This document shows positions 1 through 14,043 of a DNA stretch of 64,000 nucleotides, piece by piece. Every line of letters starts with the position of its first letter. Position 1 is the first letter of the stretch. Under the pieces are notes generated by a model. That model worked only from the letters and a program-made list of their open reading frames with translations, did no database searches and was not told the DNA's origin. The DNA is from Burkholderiales bacterium (GTDB lineage: Bacteria > Pseudomonadota > Gammaproteobacteria > Burkholderiales > Burkholderiaceae_C): NCBI GenBank assembly GCA_016219375.1, contig JACRNC010000017.1, forward strand, positions 28,617 through 92,616, read 5' to 3'. A program made the translations under genes and the position numbers.

Positions 1-446
1 TCGCCGCGCAGCGCCTTGAGCGCATAGCGCTCCTGATTGATCTCGTCCGTGGTGCGCACCCCCAGGCGGCGCAGCAGCGGCAGCGGCGGGCACCAGCCCT
101 GCAGCGCGTGCTGCATCAGGAAGGCGCCCACTGCAGCGGGCAGCGCATACCAGCGCCGGTTGACGGTGGCGCCCAGCGCCGTGCCCACCAGCGCCAGCGA
201 GGCAGCGGTGGTCTCCAGGCAGCGCTCGATGTCCCATTCGCGGTCCAGCTCGGCCAGGCGGCGCTCGATGGCCTGCGGGCCGCCGCGTGCGGCCTCGGCC
301 ACGCGGGCTTCGATCTGCTGCTGGATGCGCTGGTTGATCGACGCGGGGGTGGCGCCGCTGACCCGCGTGGCTGCGGGCGCCGGGCGCAGGTGGCCATGCA
401 GGTCGTCGTCATGCAGGGGGGTGTCGGGCAAGGTGGCATCGGTCAC
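1..446 (-). CDS. DUF2892-type membrane protein, 3' part outside window
   Basis: Partial gene; it runs leftward off the window edge, so the C-terminus is missing. The GTG start at 446 is preceded by a good AGGAG site 6-7 bases upstream. The product has a charged, helical N-terminal half (roughly residues 30-75, rich in Arg/Glu/Gln) and then a hydrophobic segment that ends in the motif GWCPPLPLLRRLGVRT. That Gly-Trp-Cys-Pro...Leu-Gly-Val-Arg-Thr ending is typical of YgaP-like transmembrane (DUF2892) domains, so a small inner-membrane protein is likely. It is divergent from the CBS protein gene. The function is unknown; the family assignment is by motif memory only. Confidence 0.72.
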   Translation of the reverse strand, partial: MTDATLPDTPLHDDDLHGHLRPAPAATRVSGATPASINQRIQQQIEARVAEAARGGPQAIERRLAELDREWDIERCLETTAASLALVGTALGATVNRRWYALPAAVGAFLMQHALQGWCPPLPLLRRLGVRTTDEINQERYALKALRG

Positions 447-722
447 GGCGGGCTCCTCGTGTTCTGTCCTTGATGCAACGGCGCGGCAAATGGCGTTCCG
501 AACGGAGCGCGGCCGTGCGCTCATTAGCGACCGGAGCAGGCGGCCATGGCACACGGCGCCCGCCCGCGGCCGTGCTGCGTTCGCCCATCCTGTGGCCGCT
601 GCGGCGGGGCACGCCGGTTGCCGCGCTGCACCAGCCGGCGCAGCGCCGGCGGCGGCCTCCAAGCGGCTGCCCCAACACCCATCCACCCCTACCGTTGCCC
701 CGACCCGCAAGGAGAACAGCCC
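447..722. other. divergent intergenic region
   Basis: This is the 276-base region between the divergent DUF2892-type gene and the CBS-pair gene, and it must hold both promoters. It is uniformly GC-rich. I see no clear -35/-10 pair, palindrome or terminator; the only obvious signals are the two ribosome binding sites at its ends. Confidence 0.5.
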
Positions 723-1256
723 ATGACCCAGATCGCCGAAGTGATGACCCGCGGTGTCCGCGTGATGAAGCCGCAGGACACCATGATGCTGGCCGCCCAG
801 GCCATGGATGAGCTCAACGTCGGCGCCGTGCCCGTGTGCGACGGCGACGAGCTGGTCGGCATGGTCACGGACCGCGACATCACCGTGCGCGGCGTGGCCA
901 GCGGCCGCCCGGCCGACTCCACCCCGCTGTCCGAGGTGATGAGCCAGAACGTGCGCTGCTGCTACGAGGACCAGTCCGTCGACGAGGTGCTGGAGCTCAT
1001 GCGCGAGGTCCAGATCCGCCGCCTGCCCGTGGTGGACCGCAACAAGAAGGTCGTGGGCATGCTCTCCCTGGGCGACCTGGCCGCCAAGGCCGGCGACGAG
1101 GCCGACATCTCCCAGGCGCTGGAAGAGATCTCCACCCCGGCCGAGCCCGACCGCTCCAACCTGTCAGCCGCCAGCGGTGACGCCGGCGGCGGCCAGCAGA
1201 CCACGCAGGAGCAGCAGACCGGCGACGGCCGCAAGGGCGGGCGCGGGCTGCATTGA
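723..1256 (+). CDS. CBS-domain pair protein
   Basis: The product is 177 residues. Two CBS motifs fill residues about 8-60 and 70-125, each with the usual pattern of a hydrophobic strand, a Gly-Met-Val/Leu turn and an Asp-Arg-Asp or Gly-Asp-Leu segment (LVGMVTDRDI; VVGMLSLGDL). The last 50 residues are a polar, Gly/Gln-rich tail. CBS pairs bind adenosine ligands (AMP, ATP, SAM) and usually act as sensors or regulators. With no fused effector domain, this is a stand-alone Bateman module of unknown partner. The start ATG at 723 has AAGGAG 7-8 bases upstream; an in-frame extension to 546 has no such signal. The gene after it is convergent. Confidence 0.9.
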   Translation: MTQIAEVMTRGVRVMKPQDTMMLAAQAMDELNVGAVPVCDGDELVGMVTDRDITVRGVASGRPADSTPLSEVMSQNVRCCYEDQSVDEVLELMREVQIRRLPVVDRNKKVVGMLSLGDLAAKAGDEADISQALEEISTPAEPDRSNLSAASGDAGGGQQTTQEQQTGDGRKGGRGLH

Positions 1257-1383
1257 GGCTTCAGGCCCGGCGGATGGCAGGGGGATCAGGAGAGGCCCCG
1301 CGTCGGGCCCGCCCGGGTTCAGCCAAGCCACCACAGCCGCTTGCTCGGTGCGACCCAGTCACATGCTCAGGGGCCGGCATCGG

Positions 1384-1410
1384 GAGCGCAAGAGCAACGC
1401 TCTTGCGCTC
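1384..1410. terminator. strong hairpin between convergent genes
   Basis: A perfect 11-base inverted repeat (arms 1384-1394 and 1400-1410, GAGCGCAAGAG and its complement) with a 5-base loop lies between the CBS gene and the convergent GFA-fold gene. There is no T-run on either side, so it is at best a weak bidirectional terminator or an mRNA-stabilising stem. Confidence 0.5.
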
Positions 1411-1436
1411 TCTGCGTGGCGGAACCGGTTGCGCAC

Positions 1437-1838
1437 TCAGGAGCGCCCGCCTTTGTATTGAGGCAGCCCGTCGCAAATGGTGTCCCACTCCGCCTTTGAC
1501 GCGACAAACGAATGGAACTGCGGACGCAGGCTGGGTACTTCGTTCAGTGTCCCGAGCCTCAGATGGAGCATCCCCCGCTTCGGCTTTTCGGCATAGAGGC
1601 TTGAGCCACAGTTGCTGCAAAAAGCCAGGACGGTGTTCTCGCTCTTGACGAAGCGTTTGATCGACTCCTCGCCTTGCAAGAAAGTGAACTCCTCCGCGGG
1701 AATGCCAGCCATCGCGGAAGACGCCGACCCGGAGAATCGGCGGCAATCGGAGCAGTGGCAAAAGCCCGAGTATTTGAAGTTGTCGTTGACCTCGTACTGC
1801 ACTGCACTACAGAGGCACGCGCCTGTAACTTTATTCAT
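1437..1838 (-). CDS. GFA/CENP-V-fold zinc protein
   Basis: The product is about 133 residues from the ATG at 1838; an 11-residue upstream extension to 1871 is also open. The Cys pattern of the glutathione-dependent formaldehyde-activating (GFA/CENP-V) fold is complete: CLC near residue 7, CHCSDC near 28, and CSNCG followed by a hydrophobic strand near 78. These cysteines bind two zinc ions in the family. Family members are often annotated as formaldehyde-adduct (S-hydroxymethylglutathione) synthases, but the enzymatic role is poorly supported for most of them, so only the fold is safe. No strong ribosome binding site is seen for either start. The gene lies beside a foreign AT-rich gene but has intermediate GC itself. 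Confidence 0.85.
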   Translation of the reverse strand: MNKVTGACLCSAVQYEVNDNFKYSGFCHCSDCRRFSGSASSAMAGIPAEEFTFLQGEESIKRFVKSENTVLAFCSNCGSSLYAEKPKRGMLHLRLGTLNEVPSLRPQFHSFVASKAEWDTICDGLPQYKGGRS

Positions 1839-1891
1839 GTTGGCTGGTGCGCTCGATCTTGCTGGCGGCATGCCCCAACAAGTGCAAACCG

Positions 1892-2869
1892 TTAATTACT
1901 GGCAACCGCATTAGATAAGAATGTCTTTTGGTTCTTAAAAATACGAAAGAGAGTGTCTTGAAAGCCCATCATAATGTGGTGCGCGCTATGGTTGTGAAAA
2001 GTGATCTTTGAATTATGGTCATTGTGCTTGGCGTGATACGTTGTGATCGTTGGAATTTCTGCCCCGATAAGTAGGTTGCTTTCTTCGTGCATAAAGCAAT
2101 GCTTAAAATTGTTAAATAGATCATTGATGATATTTAAGAAACCTGTTGTGTCGAGATCGTAGCGATCGCCGTCCCCGACAATAATCCGCGAAAAATCCGT
2201 ATCTCGTATTGATAAATCTAGCGCCCTCCCTATCTCATTGTGAGCTATCTTTCTTGTCTTCTTAAACTGCTCTGCATCTGTAATTAAATAAGTGAGCTGA
2301 GTAAGGCAATCTAAAACCCGCCGCATTAAATAAACAATAGACTCGATTTCCAGTTTGTATCTAAAGATGGGCGTGGGCAAGCACGATAAATTCGTGGCGT
2401 CGGGCGCATCCATAGTAACCAGAGGTGAATTTCCCCTTGCTATTTCTCTATGCAAGGAGCATGCGACGTTAAATTTTTCTTGGATTATTCGCACGCGTTG
2501 GCAAATGGATGTCACGACAAGAAATGAATTGCATATTTGAGGTATGGAAGGATAGTTCGGGAACTGGTCCCCGAACGCGGAAAGAGCGATCGGTTGATAC
2601 GTAGCTAACCGCCTGCCTGCGTCATAGTTGACCTCGTCACGCATCGGTCGCCAGAAATTATTGGGAACAATTCGCCACTGCTGCAAGGTTTCATCAAACT
2701 GAGCTATCTCGTCTCCCTGCGTTGCCAAAAGAGGCGGCGGAACAAAGGTTGCGTGAGCTGGTAAAGACGGAGTGCCGGTGAGCGGGCAAAAATCAGCTTT
2801 TTCACTTCCTAAGAAGAATCGATCTTGCTCTTCGTAGTGATATACCAGCATTTCTCTATTCGCGTCCAT
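1892..2869 (-). CDS. AT-rich orphan protein with phage-tail-like N-terminus
   Basis: About 325 residues from ATG 2869; TTG 2881 and ATG 2851 are alternatives, and the last fits the N-terminal motif best. The base composition is strikingly lower in GC than everything around it, with TTA, ATA and AAT codons throughout, which indicates recent acquisition. Residues 1-70 read Met-Leu-Val-Tyr-His-Tyr, a Phe-Leu-Gly-Ser turn, a Pro-Ala-His-Ala-Thr segment followed by three prolines, and then an acidic strand ending in Gln-Gln-Trp. This resembles the short N-terminal module of phage tail-fibre assembly-type proteins. The remainder is helical, with His-Asn near residue 210 and Asn-Phe-Lys-His near 255, faintly like HEPN-type helical proteins. 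No catalytic motif is certain, so I do not assign a function. Confidence 0.7.
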   Translation of the reverse strand: MDANREMLVYHYEEQDRFFLGSEKADFCPLTGTPSLPAHATFVPPPLLATQGDEIAQFDETLQQWRIVPNNFWRPMRDEVNYDAGRRLATYQPIALSAFGDQFPNYPSIPQICNSFLVVTSICQRVRIIQEKFNVACSLHREIARGNSPLVTMDAPDATNLSCLPTPIFRYKLEIESIVYLMRRVLDCLTQLTYLITDAEQFKKTRKIAHNEIGRALDLSIRDTDFSRIIVGDGDRYDLDTTGFLNIINDLFNNFKHCFMHEESNLLIGAEIPTITTYHAKHNDHNSKITFHNHSAHHIMMGFQDTLFRIFKNQKTFLSNAVASN

Positions 2870-2929
2870 GGATGATTTCAAAATATCCGCCGGTATGTAG
2901 CGCTCCCCGAGTGAGACCGGCAGCGCCCC

Positions 2930-4207
2930 TCACCACCGCGACCGGTGATCCTCCGTCACGCCGACCAGATCCCGCACCGCACGCGCCGGCGCACCACCAT
3001 GAGCCCGCACCGTGCCATTGAAGCGCCCCACCGGTTGTACGTAATGGCTGGCGGCCAGGAGCAGGTTGCGGTCTTCGTGGCGACCGCCTTCGGGGGTGAA
3101 GACGAGGTCCAGCAGGCCGTCGCTGGTGCGGATGCGCCAGGGGGCCAGCGGCTGGCGGGGGTCGAAATCGAACTGCGCGGCGCCCAGGGGGATCAGCCGG
3201 CCGTCCAGCCACAGGGCGTTCTCCTGCTCGCCAAAGTAGCCCTGCTGCAGGTTGAAGCCCAGGCCGGCTGACTGGGCGCAGGCCCAGCGCCAAGCGGTGG
3301 TGCGGCCCAGGAAGCCGCTGGAGCTGTCGATGCAGGCGTGGGCACTGTTGAGCGTGGCGTGGCGGCCGCCGGCCCGCAGCCAGCCGTGCGCGGGCAGGGC
3401 CGGGGACTTCTGCGTGGCGTGGGCCGGGCCGCCTGCGGGCTCACCCACCGCCAGCAGCCAGGGCGCAGTGCCGTCCAGGCCGATGGTGGCCTCCAGCTGC
3501 AGGGCCCGGGTGTCGACGCGCACGTGCAGCCCGCCGGCCACCGGGTCCAGCGTCCAGCTGCCGCCGCGGGTGGTGAGCCGGCTGCCGGCGCCGCCCACGC
3601 GGGGGGCGATGCACGCGCGGCCGGGCAGGGCGTCGCTGCGCACGTCGGCCAGCAGGCCGCCTTGGCCGGCCGCGGCGGCCTGGCGGTCGAAGGCATAGGC
3701 GAACGCGGTGGCGCACCAGCCCACGTCCACCACGGCCAGGCCGATGAAGAAGGGGTCGCCGTGCAGGCCGACGTAGTGCCAGCGCTTGTGGCGCAGGCGG
3801 CGCCACCAGGCCGGGCGCTGCTGCAGCGCGCCCCAGCCCTGCCAGTCCAGCTGCTCCATCCGGCCGGCATGGCGGCCCCAGGCCGGGCCGTCGCGCAGCA
3901 GCAGCGTGGCCGGCGCTGGGGGCAGGGCGGGCGGGCGGGGAGCAAACAGGTGCGGAGCGGACGGGTACGGATCAGGCCGGTGCGGGCCGGACGGGTGCTG
4001 ATCAGGCAGGAGCGGATCAGACGGGAGCGGACCTGACCGAAGCGGGCCAGGCGGAAGCGGGCCAGACGAGTACGGGCCGGACGGGTACGGATCAGGCCGA
4101 TGTGGATCAGGCAGGTGCGCGCCATGCTCCTGCGCGCTGCCGGGCAGACGAGCGGCCTCTCTATCGGGCAAGGTCGCGTGCCGGCTGCCGCGCAGGGGCG
4201 GGCTCAC
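2930..4207 (-). CDS. DUF2804 family protein with N-terminal repeat tract
   Basis: About 425 residues. The body (from roughly residue 95, beginning Pro-Ala-Pro-Ala-Thr-Leu-Leu-Leu-Arg-Asp-Gly) matches DUF2804 proteins, which are predicted beta-rich proteins of unknown function related to lipocalin-like folds. Recognisable parts are the Trp-rich KRWHYVGLHGDPFFIG segment, ARNLNW-like central strands and a C-terminal YVQPVGRFNG. The GTG start at 4207 overlaps the TGA of the upstream AraC gene (GTGA), so translational coupling is likely. Before the conserved body lies a Pro-rich stretch encoded by a 15-bp tandem repeat. A start after the repeat cannot be excluded, but no good site is seen there. 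Confidence 0.78.
   Translation of the reverse strand: MSPPLRGSRHATLPDREAARLPGSAQEHGAHLPDPHRPDPYPSGPYSSGPLPPGPLRSGPLPSDPLLPDQHPSGPHRPDPYPSAPHLFAPRPPALPPAPATLLLRDGPAWGRHAGRMEQLDWQGWGALQQRPAWWRRLRHKRWHYVGLHGDPFFIGLAVVDVGWCATAFAYAFDRQAAAAGQGGLLADVRSDALPGRACIAPRVGGAGSRLTTRGGSWTLDPVAGGLHVRVDTRALQLEATIGLDGTAPWLLAVGEPAGGPAHATQKSPALPAHGWLRAGGRHATLNSAHACIDSSSGFLGRTTAWRWACAQSAGLGFNLQQGYFGEQENALWLDGRLIPLGAAQFDFDPRQPLAPWRIRTSDGLLDLVFTPEGGRHEDRNLLLAASHYVQPVGRFNGTVRAHGGAPARAVRDLVGVTEDHRSRW
3940..4114 (-). repeat. 15-bp tandem repeat (coding minisatellite)
   Basis: About eleven imperfect copies of a 15-bp unit lie in tandem inside the DUF2804 gene. They read as pentapeptides of the form Ser-Gly-Pro-Tyr/Leu/His-X (SGPYS, SGPLP, PGPLR, SDPLL, PDQHP, SGPHR, PDPYP). 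On the plus strand the core is like gcggatcaggccgg. The unit length is a multiple of three, so copy-number change keeps the frame. Confidence 0.8.
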
Positions 4208-5334
4208 GGTGCGGGCTCGCCGTCGCCGGGTGGTGGGCCGTCTGCCAGCGCCCGGGCCAGGCCGGCGGCCTCGCGCGCGCTGCGCGGGCCGGTGAGCGGG
4301 CGCAGGCGGGGCCCGCCGTCGGCCGTGTGGTCGATGGCGGCCGACAGGCCGGTGCGTTCGCGCCGTCGCCATTGCGCCGGGGCGTGTCCGGTCCAGGTGC
4401 GGAAGGCGCGGGTGAAGCTGCTCTGCTCGGCATAGCCCAGCAGCAGGGCGATCTCGGCGATGTCCAGGTCGGGCCGGCGCAGGTAGTCCATCGCCAGATG
4501 TCGGCGGGTCTCGTCCAGCAGCTTCTGGAAGGTGCGGCCCTGCTCGGCCAGCTTGCGCTGCAGGCTGCGCGTGCTGGTGTGGTGGGCGCGGGCCAGCTCG
4601 GCCAGTGAGGTGCGGCCCTCGCGGATCAGCGTGACCAGGGTGCGCCGCCAGGCCTGCACCGCGGGCGGCACGTCGCCCAGCTCGGTGAGCAGCGTGTCAG
4701 CTTGGCGGTCGAGCAGGGCGAGCAGGCCGGCGTCGGACTCGCGCAGCGGCAGCTGCAGGTAGCGGGCCGGAAAGCTCAGCCGCGTCACCGGCTGGCCAAA
4801 GCGCACCGGCGCCTGGAAGAAGCTCTCGTACAGGCCCAGCTCCTGGGGCGGCGGGTTGACGAACCAGACCTCGTCCAGCGGCCAGTTCTCGCCGGTCATG
4901 TCGCGCGCCAGGTGCACGACGGCGGCGATCGCCGTCTCGTCCACCAGCGCGCCGGGGCGGCCGCGCTCCACGCCCCATTCGATCTGCACGCCCTGCGGCA
5001 GCCAGCGGATGCTGGCCAGGTTCACGTCATAGACCGAGGCGTGATAGCGCTCCAGCCGCATCAGCGCCTGGGCCAGCGTCTTGCACGACAGCGCCGCATA
5101 GCCGACCACGCCGAAGTGCCGCGGGCTGATGTGGCGGGCGATGCGCAGCGGCAGCCCGGGGCGCGGGTCGGCCTGCGCGGCCAGCGACAGCAGTTGCTGC
5201 CAGCGCGGCAGGGGCACGAAATGGTCGTCGGCGGGCGGCTCCGGCCCGAGCAGCGCGCGGGCGTCCAGGCCGGCACCTTCGAGGTACTCGTACAGCAGGT
5301 GCACGTAGGACGCGGCGACGCGGGGTTCAGGCAT
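4204..5334 (-). CDS. AraC-type transcriptional regulator
   Basis: About 376 residues from ATG 5334; a GTG 30 bases upstream is possible. The N-terminal 200 residues match the arabinose-binding-like domain found in OruR/ArgR-type AraC proteins, with the HFGVVGYAALSCKTLAQAL segment near residue 85. The C-terminal half is a two-helix-turn-helix AraC domain: a first HTH around SLAELARAHHTSTRSLQRKL and a second around IAEIALLLGYAEQSSFTRAF followed by WTGHAPAQWR. A 50-residue Ala/Pro/Gly-rich tail follows. The gene is divergent from the fatty acid hydroxylase gene and its stop codon overlaps the start of the DUF2804 gene. It plausibly controls one or both neighbours; the effector is unknown. Confidence 0.9.
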   Translation of the reverse strand: MPEPRVAASYVHLLYEYLEGAGLDARALLGPEPPADDHFVPLPRWQQLLSLAAQADPRPGLPLRIARHISPRHFGVVGYAALSCKTLAQALMRLERYHASVYDVNLASIRWLPQGVQIEWGVERGRPGALVDETAIAAVVHLARDMTGENWPLDEVWFVNPPPQELGLYESFFQAPVRFGQPVTRLSFPARYLQLPLRESDAGLLALLDRQADTLLTELGDVPPAVQAWRRTLVTLIREGRTSLAELARAHHTSTRSLQRKLAEQGRTFQKLLDETRRHLAMDYLRRPDLDIAEIALLLGYAEQSSFTRAFRTWTGHAPAQWRRRERTGLSAAIDHTADGGPRLRPLTGPRSAREAAGLARALADGPPPGDGEPAP

Positions 5335-5479
5335 GCAGCGGGCGCAAGAGGGTGAGCTTCGCACCGATCATGCAAGCCCCGGGCGCCGCCTGGCATCCGG
5401 GGATCGCTGGGGCAGGTTGGCGTGTTGCGTCAAGAAGCTGGCGCCCATGGTCAAGCTGACGGCGCTGGCCGGCGGCACC

Positions 5480-6526
5480 ATGAGGTCCATGTTGCTGCCC
5501 CCGGCCTTTTTGACCTCTTCGCCGCCCGCTGATGCGCCCGGCGCGCTGATCGACGGGCTGCTCGCCTTCGTCGACTGGTCCACCGCGCCCATGCGCAGCC
5601 TGCTGCCCGCGCTGGCGGGGCACAGCGATCCGCGCGACTGGCTGCTGATGGCGCTGTCGCCCCTGTTCCTCGCCTTCGTGTTGACCGAGGCCTGGCGCTT
5701 TCGCCGCACGGGCATCTATTCCTGGCGCGACTCACTGGCCAGCCTGTCAGTGGGCGGCCTGTATCTGGCCGTCGATGTGGTGGTGCTGGCCCTGGCCGTC
5801 ATACCGGCGATGAGCTGGGTATACGAGCACCGCGTGGCCACCTGGGCCATTACGCCGCTGAGCTTCGTGGCGCTCTATCTGGGCGTGGAGTTCTGCTACT
5901 ACTGGTTCCACCGCGCCAGCCACCGCATCCGCTGGTTCTGGTGTGCGCACGTGGTGCACCACGGCTCGGAGCACATGAACTTCACCACCGCGATGCGGCA
6001 GAGCGTGTTCTATCCGTTCGCGGGCAACTGGATCTTCTACCTGCCGATGGTGTGGATCGGCTTCGAGCCGCGCTGGGTGGTGTTTGCGCTGTCGCTCAAC
6101 CTGGCCTACCAGTTCTTCGTGCACACGCAATGGGTGGGCAAGCTGCCGAGGTGGTTCGAGTTCATCTTCAACACCCCCTCGCACCACCGCGCCCACCACG
6201 GCCGCAACCCGCGCTACATCGACCGCAACTACGGCGGCACGCTGATCGTCTTCGACCGGCTCTTCGGCACGTTTGTGGAGGAAGACGCCGTGGCCGACCC
6301 GCCGGACTACGGCCTGGTGCGCCCTGTGCACAGCTACAGCCCGGTGACGCTCAACACCCACGAGTGGGCCGACATGCTGCGCGACATGGCTGCGCCGGGG
6401 CCGTGGGCGCAGCGCATCAAGCACCTGTGGGCGCCGCCGGAGTGGCAGCGCCCGGGCTCAGCCGCTCACTTGGCTGCCGACGCGGGCGCGGGCAGCGGCG
6501 TGAAGTCGATCGGCACCCACTCATAG
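5480..6526 (+). CDS. sterol desaturase/fatty acid hydroxylase family protein
   Basis: About 348 residues from ATG 5480; ATG 5447 or 5489 are equally possible because none has a strong ribosome binding site. It is an integral membrane di-iron oxygenase. It has several hydrophobic helices and the three histidine boxes of the family in order: HRASH, HVVHH and a HHRAHH cluster, then NYGGTLIVFDRLFGTF, which is typical of bacterial members. These boxes bind the two irons that hydroxylate or desaturate a lipid. The substrate is not predictable. The gene is divergent from the AraC gene, and its 3' end overlaps the convergent metallo-beta-lactamase-fold gene by 61 bases, both reading frames being good there. 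Confidence 0.9.
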   Translation: MRSMLLPPAFLTSSPPADAPGALIDGLLAFVDWSTAPMRSLLPALAGHSDPRDWLLMALSPLFLAFVLTEAWRFRRTGIYSWRDSLASLSVGGLYLAVDVVVLALAVIPAMSWVYEHRVATWAITPLSFVALYLGVEFCYYWFHRASHRIRWFWCAHVVHHGSEHMNFTTAMRQSVFYPFAGNWIFYLPMVWIGFEPRWVVFALSLNLAYQFFVHTQWVGKLPRWFEFIFNTPSHHRAHHGRNPRYIDRNYGGTLIVFDRLFGTFVEEDAVADPPDYGLVRPVHSYSPVTLNTHEWADMLRDMAAPGPWAQRIKHLWAPPEWQRPGSAAHLAADAGAGSGVKSIGTHS

Positions 6527-7557
6527 GCCTGGCGGCCTTCGGCCCGCACATGGCCCATGCCCGGGAAGGGCAGGTGCATGCCGGCCACCAGCTGCCGGGC
6601 TGACGCCGTCTGGCGCAGCGCCTGGCGTCGGCTGGCCGCCGCCTGCGGGCCGTCCACGTCGAACTCGATCGTCACCTGCGGGCGCGGGAACTGCACCGCC
6701 GCGTTGTGCACCACGTCGCCCCAGATCAGCAGGCTGGCGTCGCCGCTGGTGAAGCGAAAGCCCGTGTGCCCCGGCGTGTGGCCCGGCAGGCTGACGGCGC
6801 TGGCCCCCGGCAGCACGGTCGCGCCGGCGGCAAAGGTCTTCAGCCGGCCGGCGTCGGCATAGGGCTTGACGCTGTCCTGAGCCATCTTGAAGAAGGGCTT
6901 CATGCCCTCGGGCGCCTGGGCGGTGCGCTGCTCGCTCAGCCAAAAGTCGGCCTCGGTCTGCGCCACGTGCAGGGTCGCGCGCGGGAAGGCCGGCTGGCCA
7001 TCGGCCGTCAGCAGCCCGCCGACGTGGTCGCCGTGCAGGTGGGTGATGAGCACGTCGTCCACCTGCTCGGGCTGGTAGCCCGCGGCCTTGAGGTTGGCCA
7101 GCACCTGGCCCAGCGCAGGGCCGAACAGCCGGCCCGCCCCGGCATCCACCAGCACCAGGCGGCTGCCCAGGTTGACCAGGTAGGCATTGACGGCGGTGGA
7201 CGTGGGGTTGCTGCGGAACATGCGCGCCAGCGCCTGCTGGATCTGCGCAGGCGAGGCGTTCTTCAGCAGCTTGGCGTCGAGCTGGATCTGGCCGTCGTGC
7301 AGCGCGGTGACCTGCATCGCGCCGACCATCGCGCGGTAGTAGCCGGGCACCTGGGTGGGCTGCAGCGGGGCTTCGGCATGGGCCGGCGGCAAGGCGGCGA
7401 ACAGGGCCGCGAACAGGGCCGTTGCCCCCAGGCCGGACGCCAGACGGCGCGTCAGGCCCGGGACGCCGTGGCGGTGGGCGGCAGCACGCTGGGCAGCAGG
7501 GCAGGCGGCAGGACGGGAGACAGGTTGGTCGACAGGTTGGGCAAGAGCAGCGGACAT
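6466..7557 (-). CDS. exported metallo-beta-lactamase-fold hydrolase
   Basis: 363 residues. The ATG at 7557 has GGAGAA a few bases upstream. An unusually long N-region (about 37 residues ending in Arg-Arg) precedes a hydrophobic stretch ending Ala-His-Ala near residue 60, so export is likely, by Sec or possibly Tat. The zinc-binding HLHGDH motif is at about residue 174, followed by PGHTPGHTGF and the bridging Asp in IWGDVVHN. The sequence is closest to the broad MBL-fold group related to quorum-quenching lactonases and dehydrochlorinase-like proteins. The substrate is unknown. Its last 20 codons overlap the convergent hydroxylase gene. Confidence 0.9.
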   Translation of the reverse strand: MSAALAQPVDQPVSRPAACPAAQRAAAHRHGVPGLTRRLASGLGATALFAALFAALPPAHAEAPLQPTQVPGYYRAMVGAMQVTALHDGQIQLDAKLLKNASPAQIQQALARMFRSNPTSTAVNAYLVNLGSRLVLVDAGAGRLFGPALGQVLANLKAAGYQPEQVDDVLITHLHGDHVGGLLTADGQPAFPRATLHVAQTEADFWLSEQRTAQAPEGMKPFFKMAQDSVKPYADAGRLKTFAAGATVLPGASAVSLPGHTPGHTGFRFTSGDASLLIWGDVVHNAAVQFPRPQVTIEFDVDGPQAAASRRQALRQTASARQLVAGMHLPFPGMGHVRAEGRQAYEWVPIDFTPLPAPASAAK

Positions 7558-7915
7558 GCGTTCTTCTCCGTGTGGGTGAGCGGATGGCGTGGCCGGCGCG
7601 ACCAGACACGGCGGCCGGGCGGGGCAGTGTAGGCAGCGGCCGGCCGGCGCACAGGCGTCGGCTTATCCGCCGTGGATGGCGCAGGGCAGGCGCCGGTCGG
7701 GACGGTTTGCCGCCCCCTGTGGCCCGCATGCCGCGCACGCGGTGGCAACCCGACCTTCATGCACGGGTAGGGGCGGCCCGCCCCGGCGGCGCACCCTGGG
7801 ACGGCGCAGGCCCGGGTGCTACGCTGACGAGCGCCCGGGCCGGCCCCATCGTCGTGCTGCGCGGCGTCGGCAGCGCCTTCGGCCACCAGGGCGCCCGGAG
7901 TTCAAGGACCGCACC
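7558..7915. other. divergent intergenic region
   Basis: 358 bases between the MBL-fold gene and the histidine kinase gene. It is GC-rich throughout. The kinase frame is open for most of it but lacks a believable start before 7916. No palindrome or clear promoter box is visible. Confidence 0.4.
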
Positions 7916-11119
<3,204 letters not shown>

Positions 11120-11179
11120 GCCGCGCGGGGACGGGCGGGGTGACCCGCTTGTTTCGCCGTCGTACCAAGACACGAAATT

Positions 11180-11185
11180 TATAAT
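11180..11185 (+). promoter_or_regulatory. candidate -10 element upstream of alaS
   Basis: TATAAT in an AT-rich patch (aaatttataatcc) within otherwise GC-rich DNA, 170 bases before alaS. No well-placed -35 box is obvious; the best hexamer 16-17 bases upstream is weak. The assignment is by resemblance only. Confidence 0.35.
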
Positions 11186-11354
11186 CCTCGGCCCCTCTCG
11201 GGCTGGTGCCGCCGGGCTCCCGGCCCATCCCCCGCCCCGCAGCAGCCTGCTGCCACCCGCCGCCGGCATCGTCGCCCCTCCTGCACGCCGCCGCGTCCTG
11301 CCCCTGCCAGACGACCGGGCCCGCCCCGCGCTCCTGCACCCAAACCGCCGCCCC

Positions 11355-13991
<2,637 letters not shown>

Positions 13992-14043
13992 TTTCTTTGG
14001 CGGCAGGCACCCCGGGCCTTGGGGGGACGCTGGCACAAGTCCG

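Noticed and set aside
3940..4114. CRISPR-like repeat array
   Set aside because: Units are contiguous without spacers and are 15 bp, so it is a coding minisatellite, not CRISPR.
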